Source of the DNA: Pseudocitrobacter sp913778145
GTDB lineage: Bacteria; Pseudomonadota; Gammaproteobacteria; Enterobacterales; Enterobacteriaceae
DNA: 64,000 nucleotides
Assembly: GCA_035726825.1 (NCBI GenBank)
Contig: JALNTX010000003.1
Coordinates: 1 to 64,000 of the forward strand
Direction: 5' to 3'
Positions 39,101 through 47,123 of the stretch are shown here, one piece after another. The notes under the pieces are model-generated. The model saw nothing but the letters and a program-made list of their open reading frames with translations, was not told the DNA's origin and did no database searches. The translations under genes and the position numbers were made by a program. Positions within the stretch are counted from its first letter, which is position 1, and each line of letters starts with the position of its first letter.

Positions 39101-42100
39101 GACAATGGCGTGTTGCTGACATCCGTCACCGCAAACGCCAGCGGGAACTGGAGCTATACGCCATCTGTCGCTCTGGGTGAAGGTTCCCACGCCTTCACTG
39201 CGACAGCGACAAATGCAAACGGAACCGGCGCCGCGTCCGGCTCGATGACAGTGATTGTCGATACTATCGCCCCGACGGTGCCAACCGCGGTCATTAGCGC
39301 CGATGGCACCACAATAACCGGAAGCGCTGAGGCCAACAGTACCGTCACCGTTACGCTTCCCGGCGGAGGAACGGCGACAGCCACGGCAGGCAGTAATGGA
39401 AGCTATACAATCACTCTTCCGGTTCGCCAGATAGAAGGTGAAGTGCTTTCCGTGAAGGCCACGGATGCGGCAGGCAACGCATCGCCTTCCGTGTCAATTA
39501 CTGCGCCAACGCTGCCGCTTTCGGCCAGTGATAATGTTATCGACCTGTCGCTGACCAGCGATGCAACGATCAGTACCGCACATTACAGCGACTACGGTTT
39601 CCTGTTAGTCGGCGCACTGGGCAATGTCGCTTCGGTGTTAGGCAACGACACGGCACAGGTAACGTTTGATATCGCTGCAGGCGGTACAGGCTCGGTGACG
39701 ATTGATGCCGCCGCCACGGGCGTGGTGTTAAGCCTGCTCAATAGCCAGGAAATTGTGATTCAGCGATACAGTGCGGACACCGGGTCATGGACTACGCTCG
39801 TTGACAGTTCTCAGGCCCAGTTTGCTAATCTGCTGACGCTGGGCGCCAGCGGCGTAACCCTGAAGTTTGATGGCCTGGAAGCCGGGAGTTATCGGGTCAT
39901 CACCTATAATACCAACCTGCTGGCGACAGGTTCCTACACCAGCCTGAATGTCGACGTTGAGCAGACCAGCGCCGGAAACGTGACGGGGGAAACCTCTCAC
40001 ACCGGGAATGTCATCACCGATATTGATCCGAATAATGGTGAAGATAATGCGCCAGCAGGCACGGTGCTTACCACCGTAACGGATTCTCAAGGCGTTATTC
40101 ATAACATTGGTGCAAGCGGCACGGACATTCAGGGGGTGTATGGCATCCTGCATATTAACCAGGACGGCAGCTACACCTATACCCTGACCAACACGTCGGC
40201 AAGCGTTCTTGGGCGCACCGAAAACTTCACCTACACCATTACGCAGAATGGCATCAGCGATTCGGCGCAGTTAGTGGTCACGCTCGGCAACGGTGCGCCA
40301 GCCAGTACGGTGACGGCGGTTGACGATAGCGCCGCGCTGGTCTTCAACACCGATGTTGAAGCGGTTAACAACGGCGCGTCATCGCAAGGCGGTTTCTCCG
40401 TCGTGGGCATTAATCTTGGCAATACGCTCGGCCTGAACGTGCTGGCCAATATGACGAACCCTATCATCTTTGATGTCGATGAGGGCTCTACACGCACAAT
40501 GACGCTGCAAGCGAGTGTCGGCGGCGTCGCGCTGCTTTCCACCTTTGACCTTTACGTTTACAAATTCAACGATGCCACGCAGCAGTTCGAGCAGTTTAAG
40601 GTGGTAAAAACCTGGCTTACGGCCCCTTTGTTAGGTGGACAATCCGGCCAGCTTACCTTGACGCTGCCTGGCGGGGAGTATCTGTTCCTGCTTAACAACG
40701 CCAGCGGCGTGACGGCCCTTACCGGTTACACCTTAAACGTTTTGCAGGATCACACCTATGCTGTTGAAAGCACGTCGGTCACTACGAGCGGTAACGTGCT
40801 CAGCGATGACATTGCCCCTGCGGGTACGCTGGTCACACAGGTAAATGGCGTTTCGATTGCCAGCAGTGGAACGACCAACATTACCGGGCAGTACGGCACA
40901 TTAACGATTGATGCCCAGGGCAACTACACCTATACCCTGAAAAGCGGACAAGGCGCAGACAGCATTAAAACGCCGGATAGCTTTGTCTACACGGTCAAAG
41001 CGCCTAATGGTGATACCGATAGCGCGTCGCTAAATATTACCGCGACGCCGCATGCGCTGGATGCGGTTAACGATTCCAGCGCACTGATGGCTGTCACTAC
41101 TGCGCAAACGACCACGGCCTATTCCGATACCGATATTGGGGTTGCAACGTGGAATAGCCCACTCATCGGTACCGGCTCAGGAAGCGGAAGCGGCGCATTC
41201 ACAGTCAGCGCGAATACGCTGCTGCACGCGCCAGTGCTGCACTTCAACATCGCCAGCTCCGGTCTCTCCGTTTCTAACCTGTCGGGAACCTGGACGCTTT
41301 ATCAAGGCAGTACGGCAATCCAGAGCGGCACTTACTCTGCCACCAATACCAATATCACGCTTAACGCGCAGGATTTGGCGGCGGGCAACTATACGCTCTC
41401 TCTGACTGGCAGCAGCTCCGGGCTTGGCGTACTGGGATCCTTCACCGTCACCGCCTCCATCACCGGAACATCCGTTGCCCTTGACAGCAATTCCTCGGTT
41501 AGCGGCAGCACAGTGCACGGGAATATCTACGATGGAACAGATGCGGCGGGCGCGTCGGATCAGCTTTCCAGCGTTCATACCGTATTGACTGTCAACGGGT
41601 TCAACGGCAGTACAGCCACACTTGATCCCCTGACGAACAGCAGTTCAAGCGCCACAATTCAGGGCCATTACGGCTCGCTGCAAATCGGCATTGATGGGAC
41701 GTACACCTACACCCTGAACAGCGGCGTCTCGGTCGCCTCGATGACAACGAAAGAGACCTTCACCTATACCCTGAACGATCAGAATGGTCATACCGATAGC
41801 GCTACGTTGACCATCAACATGAACCCGCAATTTGTCAGTACCGCGCAAAGCGATGTCATCAACGGTTCCGCCTACGGCGATACGCTTATTTACCATCTGC
41901 TCAACAGCACCAACGCCACGGGCGGCAACGGAGCTGATGTGTGGAATAACTTCTCCCTTGCACAAGGCGATCAGATAAACATCCACGATCTGCTGGTGGG
42001 ATGGAATGGTCAACAGTCGACGCTGGGTAACTATCTCAACGTCACCACCAGCGGAAATAACACGGTAATTTCCATCGACCGTGACGGCACAGGCTCTACG

Positions 42101-42184
42101 TATCACTCAACCCAACTGATTACTCTGGAGAACGTCCACACCACGCTCGATGAGCTGGTACAGCAAAATCACATTGTTACCTGA
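30176..42184 (+). CDS. bapA: BapA-type giant biofilm adhesin with Ig-like repeats
   Basis: Secreted surface adhesin of 4002 residues, probably needed for cell-cell contact in biofilms as in Salmonella BapA. The N-terminal prefix domain (1-110) lacks a Sec signal. A hydrophobic Ala/Gly-rich segment (about 117-138) and an Asp-Gly linker (149-168) follow. Residues about 181-3110 hold about 30 Ig-like modules by my count: 20 long (about 100 residues, with TNDxxPxLxG and YDNG) and 10 short (about 85, with VTGTAEPGSTVTI). Then come three VCBS/cadherin-like units (YGxLxIxxDGxYTYTL near 3325, 3571, 3831) and a C-terminal type I secretion domain (about 3885-4002). GGAG seven bases before ATG supports the start. 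The transporter genes follow directly. Position beside smpB matches Salmonella. Confidence 0.93.
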   Translation: MRSVSIISKMTTVATTTTTDSVTLSAPSIVKINVDRADIASMQRANQDLVITLKNGEIVTVKNFYVTSDLGPSQLVLEDANGALWWVQDTDGAFHFQQISSIDELLVAGEGSNEGGGAAWAWILGGAAAAAGIGIAASNSNGSGSHHNDDNGNGNGDGDGDGDGDGGGTDPGNPEPPVDTTPPGAPTDLAITPDGKTITGHAEPGSTVIIRDANGNIIGTGKTGNDGKFTVDLNTPQSNGEHLTAEARDPSNNTGPTSSITAPDTTPPEAPTNLAINDAGTVLTGKAEAGSTITVRDANGNVIGTGKTDNNGNFSVTLTTAQKDGQHLTVDAQDAAHNTSPEATIIAPDTTAPAAPVISELLDNTAPITGPITNNGFTNATKPVLSGSGVAGDTITIFDNGVKIGTVTVNSSGHWSFTPTTPLSQGEHTLSVRQTDAAGNVSTATTGPTFTVDTTPPATPGNLSINANGTHVTGTGEVGSTITITDKQGNVLGTATVGANGTFDVTLKTPQTHGETLEAYATDKAGNASTDASLLAPDTSTGSEPPPAPIIGQLLDDVGTITGPIANGGVTNDNRPELTGNGIAGDTITVFDKGVLLGTTTVGSDGKWSFTPSTPLAEGSHAFTVEQSNASGKTSTPATGPTFTVDTQAPASAVITGQSENGAEISGNAEAGATVTIIGANNVILGSGIADSNGHFTISLSPAQTHGEALQAQIHDAAGNAGLATNFNAVNSGFPAAPVITSVVDDVAPSTGQLTNGQATNDSRPEISGTAEAGSIINIYDNGTLLASVTANQNGQWSFEPSQPLNDGSHALTITATNSAGTSVASPPFTLKVDTIPPGQPGELSVSQDGVTVTGTAEAGSTVTIIGADGTTLGTATTGTDGHFSAVIAPAQKNGETLTAVATDAAGNASSPSTVVAGDTTAPAAPENLQINDEGTHVTGTAEPGSTVTIVDVNNQPLGSATAGDDGKFDVTLTTPQTNGEVLLATATDTHENSSPTSSITAPDSTAPLAPENVVVNDDGNIVTGKAEPGSTVTVSDSGGHTLGSGTAGSDGSFSVTITPAQTNGETLDVTAQDKAGNVSPPTAVDAPDTTPPAVPAITAVIDDVEDITGQIASGGTTNDARPEIQGTADAGTTINVFDNGILLGTTVADDTGKWTFTPTNDLGQGSHTLTVTATDNAGNTSQPGFAFTVSVDTLAPLTPTITQVNNDSGSNIGPVSNGGDTNDTTPVITGSGEPGTKITVYDNGDALGSVTVKGDGTWTFPVTTPLGEGPHSFTATATDAAGNETPPSAAWDVNVNTVSPATPTIIGVEDNIGTVTGNIGNNASTDDTQPTLNGNGTAGSTITVMDNGVSIGSTLVDENGNWTFTPEQPLKDGPHALTVIASDTAGNTSGEASYNLTVDTVAPNAPQVTLATGLVGDVSTDISNGGSTQSPLPVLQGQGEPGATITLYENGNAIGSAVVGDDGKWQITPDNPLSEGSHTLTAKATDTAGNESQSSANFTFAVDTTPPAQPAIPTISDDAQPITGNVANNGYTNDTTPTISGKGTPGDTITLFNNGDEFASVRVDTNGNWTFTPSPALAEGQYTITVQATDAAGNVSTVSEGISFTVDTSASAPPVISFYDDNVGFIQGEHYNNSITDDNHPVFHGTGEEGDTITLYDGNDVIGTAIVGADGAWTLTPTSALADGPHSLTATATDRAGNVSNVSSEFNVDVNTVPLVTPAITEVLDNEDPVTGPIINGGFTNDTTLTFSGTGTIGSTITLYDNGVAIPGATAVVGEEGTWTITPPALSEAEHSFTVVAEDTAGNISAPSDAIDVTVDSSAPIAPTVADIADDGTSIGGTAEAYSTVTIRDASNNVLGTGTADASGNFTVKISPSQTAGEALTATATDRAGNQGPETSFTASNSGLPDAPTITQVVDDQAPVLVNLANGQSTNDTLPTLSGKAAANAVVHILIDGTEVTTVNADGNGDWTYQVSTGLTDGLHTFAVSQTTIVDGSPVNSGTSPGFAINVDTAAPVAPVILQVTDDVPPGFGQIISGQPTNDSRPTFAGTAEAGSTLSIYDNGTLVTTITVGSNGSWSYIPATPLADGEHSFTLTATDSAGNVSTPSAEFVVNVDTTAPVAPTIVKGVDDVGNAPTDLANGQVTNDNLPALSGTAEAGATIIIRDNGTQIGTVQADTSGAWSFTPGSTLAEGSHRFTATATDSAGNVSGSSAGFTLNVDTVAPTSPVITAVEDNVGGTTPLTNGQLTNDSQPTLTGTAEAGATITVSDNGTPLGTTQADGNGNWSFTPGAPLGEGNHSLTVTATDSAGNASTPSAGFGIVVDSVAPTAPAIVSVTDTTTPVTGPINSGQSTNETRPTLNGTGEAGATITVYSDGNAIGTTTVSAGGSWSFTPTTALPDGQHTLTVTATDAAGNISAPSSGFTFVVDTLAPTVPVVTSVVDDAGTLTGSLSSGQSTDDSRPAMTGTAEANATVKIYDNGTLIGTVTANGSGVWNFTPTTDLANGAHALTVTATDSAGNASAPGTAFNIVVDTLAPLAPVINQASANTGTDTSTLTNGQFTNDATPTLSGTAEAGSTVNVFDGGTKIGTVTADANGNWSFTPGADLAAGSHTFTASATDAVGNVGPLSGNFTLNIDTTAPVAPQLISVVDDVAGGVVGALSNGQATNDARPTLNGSAEANSTVKIYDGTTLIGTTTAGSDGAWTFTPSTSLANGSHTFTVTATDAAGNVSDATGGFTVVVDTTAPGVPVISTIVDDVGTVTGPVANGQPTNDTRPTLNGTAEANATVNIYDNGTLVTTVVANGSGSWSWTPTAPLSEGNHAFTVNATDTAGNSSAVSLPSTIVVDTTPPALPTGLAVNATGTSVTGTAEAGSTVTITSSTGTVLGSATADGLGNFTVAISPAQTNGQGLLVYAVDKAGNQGSSADLTAPFTGVPGAPIIVSVTDDVAPVTGNVGNGQSTNDALPTLAGTAQANAIVNIYDNGVLLTSVTANASGNWSYTPSVALGEGSHAFTATATNANGTGAASGSMTVIVDTIAPTVPTAVISADGTTITGSAEANSTVTVTLPGGGTATATAGSNGSYTITLPVRQIEGEVLSVKATDAAGNASPSVSITAPTLPLSASDNVIDLSLTSDATISTAHYSDYGFLLVGALGNVASVLGNDTAQVTFDIAAGGTGSVTIDAAATGVVLSLLNSQEIVIQRYSADTGSWTTLVDSSQAQFANLLTLGASGVTLKFDGLEAGSYRVITYNTNLLATGSYTSLNVDVEQTSAGNVTGETSHTGNVITDIDPNNGEDNAPAGTVLTTVTDSQGVIHNIGASGTDIQGVYGILHINQDGSYTYTLTNTSASVLGRTENFTYTITQNGISDSAQLVVTLGNGAPASTVTAVDDSAALVFNTDVEAVNNGASSQGGFSVVGINLGNTLGLNVLANMTNPIIFDVDEGSTRTMTLQASVGGVALLSTFDLYVYKFNDATQQFEQFKVVKTWLTAPLLGGQSGQLTLTLPGGEYLFLLNNASGVTALTGYTLNVLQDHTYAVESTSVTTSGNVLSDDIAPAGTLVTQVNGVSIASSGTTNITGQYGTLTIDAQGNYTYTLKSGQGADSIKTPDSFVYTVKAPNGDTDSASLNITATPHALDAVNDSSALMAVTTAQTTTAYSDTDIGVATWNSPLIGTGSGSGSGAFTVSANTLLHAPVLHFNIASSGLSVSNLSGTWTLYQGSTAIQSGTYSATNTNITLNAQDLAAGNYTLSLTGSSSGLGVLGSFTVTASITGTSVALDSNSSVSGSTVHGNIYDGTDAAGASDQLSSVHTVLTVNGFNGSTATLDPLTNSSSSATIQGHYGSLQIGIDGTYTYTLNSGVSVASMTTKETFTYTLNDQNGHTDSATLTINMNPQFVSTAQSDVINGSAYGDTLIYHLLNSTNATGGNGADVWNNFSLAQGDQINIHDLLVGWNGQQSTLGNYLNVTTSGNNTVISIDRDGTGSTYHSTQLITLENVHTTLDELVQQNHIVT
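30641..30670 (+). repeat. In-frame GGTGAT hexamer repeat (5 copies)
   Basis: Five perfect GGTGAT units code for alternating Gly-Asp in the linker between the hydrophobic segment and the first Ig-like module. Copy-number slippage would lengthen or shorten the linker by two residues without breaking the frame. Confidence 0.9.
30716..39510 (+). repeat. Array of Ig-like module repeats inside bapA
   Basis: About 30 divergent modules, each ending in VDTTxP or APDTTxP and starting with PxxP. Two types mix: short modules dominate the first third, long ones the rest. The DNA copies are diverged enough that few long exact repeats are visible, unlike recently amplified arrays. Confidence 0.88.
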
Positions 42185-42204
42185 GTTATTTGAAAGCCAT
42201 AAAC

Positions 42205-42224
42205 CCGGGCGTGAATGCGCCCGG
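42205..42224 (+). promoter_or_regulatory. Intercistronic hairpin bapA-bapB
   Basis: CCGGGCG-TGAATG-CGCCCGG, a perfect seven-pair GC stem 21 bases after bapA, with no T tract behind it. It may protect the huge bapA mRNA end or lower expression of the transporter genes relative to the adhesin. Confidence 0.6.
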
Positions 42225-42263
42225 CTAATAACGAGAACGGCATACATTTATTAGGGATAAACT

Positions 42264-43667
42264 ATGGGAAAAATACAGCCTTTTGCGCTTTGGCTGGCAT
42301 GCAGTCTGTGCTCTGCATACGTTTTTGCTGATGACTCCGCGTCTTTTATTACGCCGCAGGGGCTCGCTCAACAAGAACTTCCTTCACTCGACGGCAGCAC
42401 CTCGCTGCCGCTTGATATGCCGGCGCCGGGAACATTAACGCTCAGCGGCGCGGTGAATCGCGCAGTAACATGGCATCCGGCGATACGCGAAGCCGTAGGT
42501 AAACTGCTTACGCAGAATGAACAAGTTGATGTCGCGAAGGCAAAATATTACCCGCAAATTAGCGCCGGTATGAATAACGGTATCAGCAACACCTATGTCG
42601 ACCACGGTTACAGCCCGTCTCTGGTGTTGTCGCTTTCACAAATGCTCTACGATTTCGGTAAAGTTTCAAGCCAGGTTCGCGCAGAGCAGGCAGGCGTCGC
42701 GCAGGAACAGGCCAATGTTCTGGTCAGTATTGATAGCGTGAGTCACGACACTGCTATCGCTCTCATTCAGGTACAAAACTGGCAGCAAATGGTGGATATC
42801 GCCAAAGAGCAGCTTGATGCCCTGAGCGCGATTGGCCGTCTCACCCAGCAGCGAAATGACGAAGGCGCCACCTCGCTTTCTGATGTTGTGCAAACCAACG
42901 CGCGTATTGAATCCGCTCGTTCGCAGCTCATCCAGTATGAATCGAACCTCGACAGCGCGCGCGCCACTCTGATGAGCTGGGTTGGCTGGAACAATCTCAA
43001 CGATATCAGCAATGAATTCCCCGCGAAATTAAACCAAAGCTGTCAGTTGGCCCAACCGGATGACCGCTTAGTGCCATCTGTCCTCGCCGCCTGGGCACAG
43101 GCAAGCGTAGCGCAGGCGAATCTTGATTATGCCAACGCGCAGATGACGCCAACGATTTCGCTGGAACCCCAGGTGCAGCACTATCTCAACGATAAATATC
43201 CGAGCCATGAAGTGCTCGACAAAACGCAATACACCGCCTCCGTCAGAGTGGAAATGCCTATTTATCAAGGGGGTGGATTAACCGCCAGGCGCAATGCGGC
43301 GAGCCATGCGGTGGAAACGGCCCAGTCAACCATTCAACGTACACGGCTCGATGTTCGTCAGAAACTGCAGGAATCAAGAAGTCAGGCTCTCAGTCTAATG
43401 GGGGCGATTCAGGTGTTGTCGCGTCAGGAAGCGTTAAGCGCACAGACCAGAGAGTTGTACCAGCAGCAGTATCTCGACCTGGGGTCTCGCCCGCTGCTTG
43501 ATGTGCTAAATGCGGAACAAGAGGTCTATCAGGCCCGCTTCTCTTTGCAGCAAATTGAGACGCAACTCCATCAGCTACAGCTCAACTGTCTCTATAACAC
43601 CGGGGGCTTACGCCAGGCGTTTGGTCTGGAAAATCGCAGTATTCAGTCAGTGGAGATTCAGCCATGA
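42264..43667 (+). CDS. bapB: TolC-family outer-membrane channel of the adhesin secretion system
   Basis: Outer-membrane exit duct for type I secretion. The 467 residues comprise a Sec signal peptide (cleavage likely after SAYVFA, about residue 22) and two outer-membrane efflux domains with long amphipathic helices (GTLTLSGAVNRAVTWHPAIREA at the start of the first). VEMPIYQGGGLTARRNAASHAVETA is a typical OEP beta/helix junction. It lies 79 bases after bapA and overlaps the ABC gene by four bases. LapE/AggA-type channels are the closest functional relatives I can name. Confidence 0.92.
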   Translation: MGKIQPFALWLACSLCSAYVFADDSASFITPQGLAQQELPSLDGSTSLPLDMPAPGTLTLSGAVNRAVTWHPAIREAVGKLLTQNEQVDVAKAKYYPQISAGMNNGISNTYVDHGYSPSLVLSLSQMLYDFGKVSSQVRAEQAGVAQEQANVLVSIDSVSHDTAIALIQVQNWQQMVDIAKEQLDALSAIGRLTQQRNDEGATSLSDVVQTNARIESARSQLIQYESNLDSARATLMSWVGWNNLNDISNEFPAKLNQSCQLAQPDDRLVPSVLAAWAQASVAQANLDYANAQMTPTISLEPQVQHYLNDKYPSHEVLDKTQYTASVRVEMPIYQGGGLTARRNAASHAVETAQSTIQRTRLDVRQKLQESRSQALSLMGAIQVLSRQEALSAQTRELYQQQYLDLGSRPLLDVLNAEQEVYQARFSLQQIETQLHQLQLNCLYNTGGLRQAFGLENRSIQSVEIQP

Positions 43668-45850
43668 ATACCGAGACGCCATCCGCTGATGAACACATGA
43701 CTGAGAAAGCACTCGGCAACTGGGCGCAGGCCGTCAGCCATGTGGCACACCACTATCGCATCGCGTGTTCTCCCGGCACTATTCAGGCCAGCGCGCCCTG
43801 GTTTAAAGATAAAGGGATGCAGTCTGCGCTAACACAGTTATCCCGCCAGGCGGGTCTCTCTTTCCATCTTCTGCAAACAACCGCGCAATCCGTCGCACAA
43901 TGGCGGCTTCCCTTAGTGGTGGAAATGGAAGATAAGCAACTCGCCGTCATTGAGCAATTTGATGGCGATGATACGGTAGATATCGTGCTTATCGACGGTG
44001 ACAGACAAACCAACCGCGTGGCGCTAAGTACGCTTTTACCGCAAATTCGCTTTATCGCCGCTCTGCGTCCGATCTCCGCGTTGAAGGACCGCCGGGTCGA
44101 TGCTTATATCACCCGCTTTAGCCCGGACTGGATGAAAAAGCTGGTGTTGCAGGATGCGCAACCCTATGGCCCGGTGATGCTGGCTGCGTTACTCATCAAT
44201 GTGCTCTCACTTTCCGGCATTCTTTTTTCGATGCAGGTTTATGACCGCGTGATCCCCGCGCAGTCTTACCCCACGCTCTATGTTCTGTCGACAGGGGTCA
44301 TTGTCGCCGTGCTGTTCGGTTTTCTGCTACGGGTAGCGCGCGGGCACATTATGGACGTGTTGGGCAAACGGGCCGATATGCGTATTTCAGACCGTGTCTT
44401 CGCCCATGCGCTTCGCCTGCGCAACAGCGCTATCCCGCGTTCAACGGGCAGCTTTATCTCTCAGTTGCGCGAGCTGGAGCAGATCCGCGAGATGATCACC
44501 TCATCAACCATCTCAACGATTGTCGATCTGCCGTTTTTCTTTCTTTTCATCGTGGTGCTGGCCATTATTGCGCCTCAGCTTGCCTGGATCGCCCCCATCG
44601 CGGCAATTTTGATGATTTTGCCCGGGATCCTGCTGCAAAAAAAATTGGCCACGCTGGCGAACCAGTCTGCCCATGAAGCAACACTGCGCAACGCCGTTCT
44701 GGTTGAAAGCGTGCAGGGCCTGGAAGATATCAAACTGATGCAGGCCGAGAACCGTTTTTTACAGCAGTGGAACAGCTATATCCGCATTACGGCGGAATCC
44801 GGCCTGCGTACTCGCCAGCTCTCCCAGGGGTTGATCAGTTGGGGAATGACTATTCAGGGGCTGGTTTACGCTGCCGTGATTATGGTCGGCGCGCCGATGG
44901 TTATTGAAGGGGAAATGACCACGGGGTCAATGGTGGCAGCTTCGATGCTGGCGTCTCGTATGATTGCGCCGATGGCCAATGTGTGTGGCATTCTGGCGCG
45001 CTGGCAGCAGGTTAAAGCCGCCAGGCAAGGGCTGGACAGTATTATGCAACTGCCAACCGAAACGCAGCGTGATGAGAACATGGTTCACCAGGAAATTTTC
45101 CACGGCCACTATGTCTTTGAAAATGCGCAGTTTCGCTACCACAGCGAGGATCAGCGTATTCCACTGCGCATCGGCAGACTGGAAATCTTACCGGGAGAGA
45201 AAATTGCCGTTCTGGGCCGAAACGGCGCGGGAAAATCGACATTACTCCAGGCACTCTCCGGAGGGGTGGATCTTGCAAGCGGAGATGCCCGGCTGGACAA
45301 CCTCAGCATGGCGCAAATTGACACGGCAGACCTGCGACGCAATATCGGCTTTCTCAGTCAGAATGCGCGGCTTTTCTATGGCACGCTGCGCGAGAACCTG
45401 ACGCTTGGTGCACCCCACGCCAGTGACGCTGATATTTTTCAGGTCCTGACGATAAGTGGGGCCGATAACTTTGTTAAACGCCTGCCCAAAGGATTAGATC
45501 ATCCCATTATGGAGGGAGGAACCGGCCTTTCTGGCGGCCAGCGTCAATCCATTTTATTAGCCAGAATGTTGCTACGCTCACCAAACATCATCTTGCTGGA
45601 TGAACCCACCGCATCGCTGGACGATCACACAGAACGCGAGTTTATCCAACGGCTTGGACAGTGGCTTGGCAACCGGACGCTGATTATCGCCACGCATCGG
45701 GTACCCGTTCTGGACCTGGTCGATCGCGTGGTGGTACTCAAAGAAGGCCAACTGGTGATGGATGCCCCAAAAGCTCAGGCGCTGAATAACAGCCGTGCAG
45801 CGACACAAGCTAACGAGCGGGAGTGGAAAAATGAAAACCAATCAGCATGA
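43664..45850 (+). CDS. bapC: Type I secretion ABC transporter (LapB/BapC type)
   Basis: Inner-membrane ATPase that drives export of the adhesin. The 728 residues have an N-terminal C39-like domain (about 1-145) without the catalytic Cys motif, so a substrate-binding CLD rather than a protease. Six membrane helices follow (about 170-450), then a nucleotide-binding domain with Walker A GRNGAGKST (about 518), signature LSGGQRQ (about 623), Walker B IILLDEPTAS and the H-loop THR. The start overlaps bapB (ATGA). The C-terminal 20 bases overlap bapD. Confidence 0.94.
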   Translation: MNTETPSADEHMTEKALGNWAQAVSHVAHHYRIACSPGTIQASAPWFKDKGMQSALTQLSRQAGLSFHLLQTTAQSVAQWRLPLVVEMEDKQLAVIEQFDGDDTVDIVLIDGDRQTNRVALSTLLPQIRFIAALRPISALKDRRVDAYITRFSPDWMKKLVLQDAQPYGPVMLAALLINVLSLSGILFSMQVYDRVIPAQSYPTLYVLSTGVIVAVLFGFLLRVARGHIMDVLGKRADMRISDRVFAHALRLRNSAIPRSTGSFISQLRELEQIREMITSSTISTIVDLPFFFLFIVVLAIIAPQLAWIAPIAAILMILPGILLQKKLATLANQSAHEATLRNAVLVESVQGLEDIKLMQAENRFLQQWNSYIRITAESGLRTRQLSQGLISWGMTIQGLVYAAVIMVGAPMVIEGEMTTGSMVAASMLASRMIAPMANVCGILARWQQVKAARQGLDSIMQLPTETQRDENMVHQEIFHGHYVFENAQFRYHSEDQRIPLRIGRLEILPGEKIAVLGRNGAGKSTLLQALSGGVDLASGDARLDNLSMAQIDTADLRRNIGFLSQNARLFYGTLRENLTLGAPHASDADIFQVLTISGADNFVKRLPKGLDHPIMEGGTGLSGGQRQSILLARMLLRSPNIILLDEPTASLDDHTEREFIQRLGQWLGNRTLIIATHRVPVLDLVDRVVVLKEGQLVMDAPKAQALNNSRAATQANEREWKNENQSA

Positions 45851-47021
45851 CGCAGTGATGGATGACGCAGGCATCCGTCGCAAGAATGAGTTTTCAGGCG
45901 CCAGCCGCATCATCGTGCTAAGCACGCTACTTTTTCTGCTACTGGGCGTTTGGGCGTGGTTCGGAAAGCTGGATGAAGTCTCTACAGGCACCGGGAAGGT
46001 CGTACCCAGCTCGCGCGAACAGGTTTTGCAATCCCTGGATGGCGGCATTATCACTGAACTCAACGTTCGCGAGGGCGATAAAGTGCAGGCAGGTGAAATT
46101 GTCGCCCGACTGGACCCTACGCGCTCAGAGTCAAACGTTGGCGAAAGCGCTGCGCGCTACCGCGCCTCCCTGGCTTCCAGCGCCCGTCTGTATGCAGAGG
46201 TAAACGATCTTCCCCTCACCTTCCCGGATTCATTAAAACCGTGGCCCGATCTGCTGGCATCAGAAACGCGGCTGTATAAAACCCGCCGCGCTCAGCTGAA
46301 CGATTCAGAAGCTGAATTAAAAGATGCACTGGTATCGGTGAACAAAGAGCTGGCCATCACCGAACGCCTGGCGAAAAGCGGTGCGGCGAGCCACGTTGAA
46401 GTGCTTCGTCTTCAGAGACAAAAAAGCGATTTAGGTCTGAAAGTTACCGACCTTCGCTCACAGTACTACGTGCAGGCGCGGGAAGCGCTCTCCAAAGCGA
46501 ACGCTGAAGTCGACATGCTACTGGCCATCATCAAGGGCCGTGAAGATTCCGTCACGCGAATGACAGTGCGCTCGCCGGTACGCGGCATTGTTAAAAATAT
46601 CCAGGTCACCACCATTGGCGGCGTCATTCCGCCCAATGGTGAAATGATGGAAATAGTCCCCGTAGATGACCGCCTGCTGATTGAAGCGCGCCTTTCACCG
46701 CGCGACATCGCCTTTATCCACCCCGGCCAGCGCGCGCTGGTGAAAATCACCGCCTATGATTACGCCATCTACGGCGGGCTGGAAGGCGAAGTGGAGACCA
46801 TCTCCCCGGACACCATCCAGGACAAAGCCAAGCCGGAGATTTTTTACTATCGAGTATTCATCCGTACGCACCAGGATTATCTGGTGAACAAAGTTGGGCA
46901 CCATTTCTCCATCGTACCGGGGATGATCGCCACCGTGGACATCAAAACCGGTGAAAAAACCATCGTCGACTACCTGATTAAACCGTTTAACCGGGCGAAA
47001 GAGGCGCTGCGTGAGCGATAA
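45831..47021 (+). CDS. bapD: HlyD-family membrane fusion protein of the adhesin secretion system
   Basis: Periplasmic adaptor joining the ABC transporter to the outer-membrane channel. The 396 residues have a short cytosolic N-terminus, one helix (about 27-45), two lipoyl half-motifs (STGTGKVVPSSREQVLQSLDG and MTVRSPVRGIVKNI), a coiled-coil hairpin (about 150-235) and a beta-barrel domain ending ...TGEKTIVDYLIKPFNRAKEALRER, the conserved HlyD C-terminus. The start MKTNQHDAV follows GGGAG. Last gene of the island; ssrA comes 117 bases later. Confidence 0.94.
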   Translation: MKTNQHDAVMDDAGIRRKNEFSGASRIIVLSTLLFLLLGVWAWFGKLDEVSTGTGKVVPSSREQVLQSLDGGIITELNVREGDKVQAGEIVARLDPTRSESNVGESAARYRASLASSARLYAEVNDLPLTFPDSLKPWPDLLASETRLYKTRRAQLNDSEAELKDALVSVNKELAITERLAKSGAASHVEVLRLQRQKSDLGLKVTDLRSQYYVQAREALSKANAEVDMLLAIIKGREDSVTRMTVRSPVRGIVKNIQVTTIGGVIPPNGEMMEIVPVDDRLLIEARLSPRDIAFIHPGQRALVKITAYDYAIYGGLEGEVETISPDTIQDKAKPEIFYYRVFIRTHQDYLVNKVGHHFSIVPGMIATVDIKTGEKTIVDYLIKPFNRAKEALRER

Positions 47022-47117
47022 ATGAACGACTATCTGCCTGTTGGCAATAGATTTTTGCCCAAAATGCAGGCAGAGAGTATTTATGCAGGGGGGTGGCAGA
47101 GCGCATAGCAACTCTGT

Positions 47118-47123
47118 TATACT
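47118..47123 (+). promoter_or_regulatory. ssrA promoter -10 element
   Basis: TATACT at 47118-47123, in the same context as E. coli ssrA (TATACTTGCTGCAACACTATTGGGG). It would start a precursor about nine bases before mature tmRNA, removed by RNase P. No good -35 is visible at 17 bases, and bapD read-through may also contribute. Confidence 0.7.

Noticed and set aside
30383..41578. Many long open frames on the minus strand inside the adhesin gene, up to 293 codons
   Set aside because: They follow the repeat period of the Ig modules and have low-complexity composition. They appear because the sense strand is biased in codon use; no ribosome sites or known families were seen.
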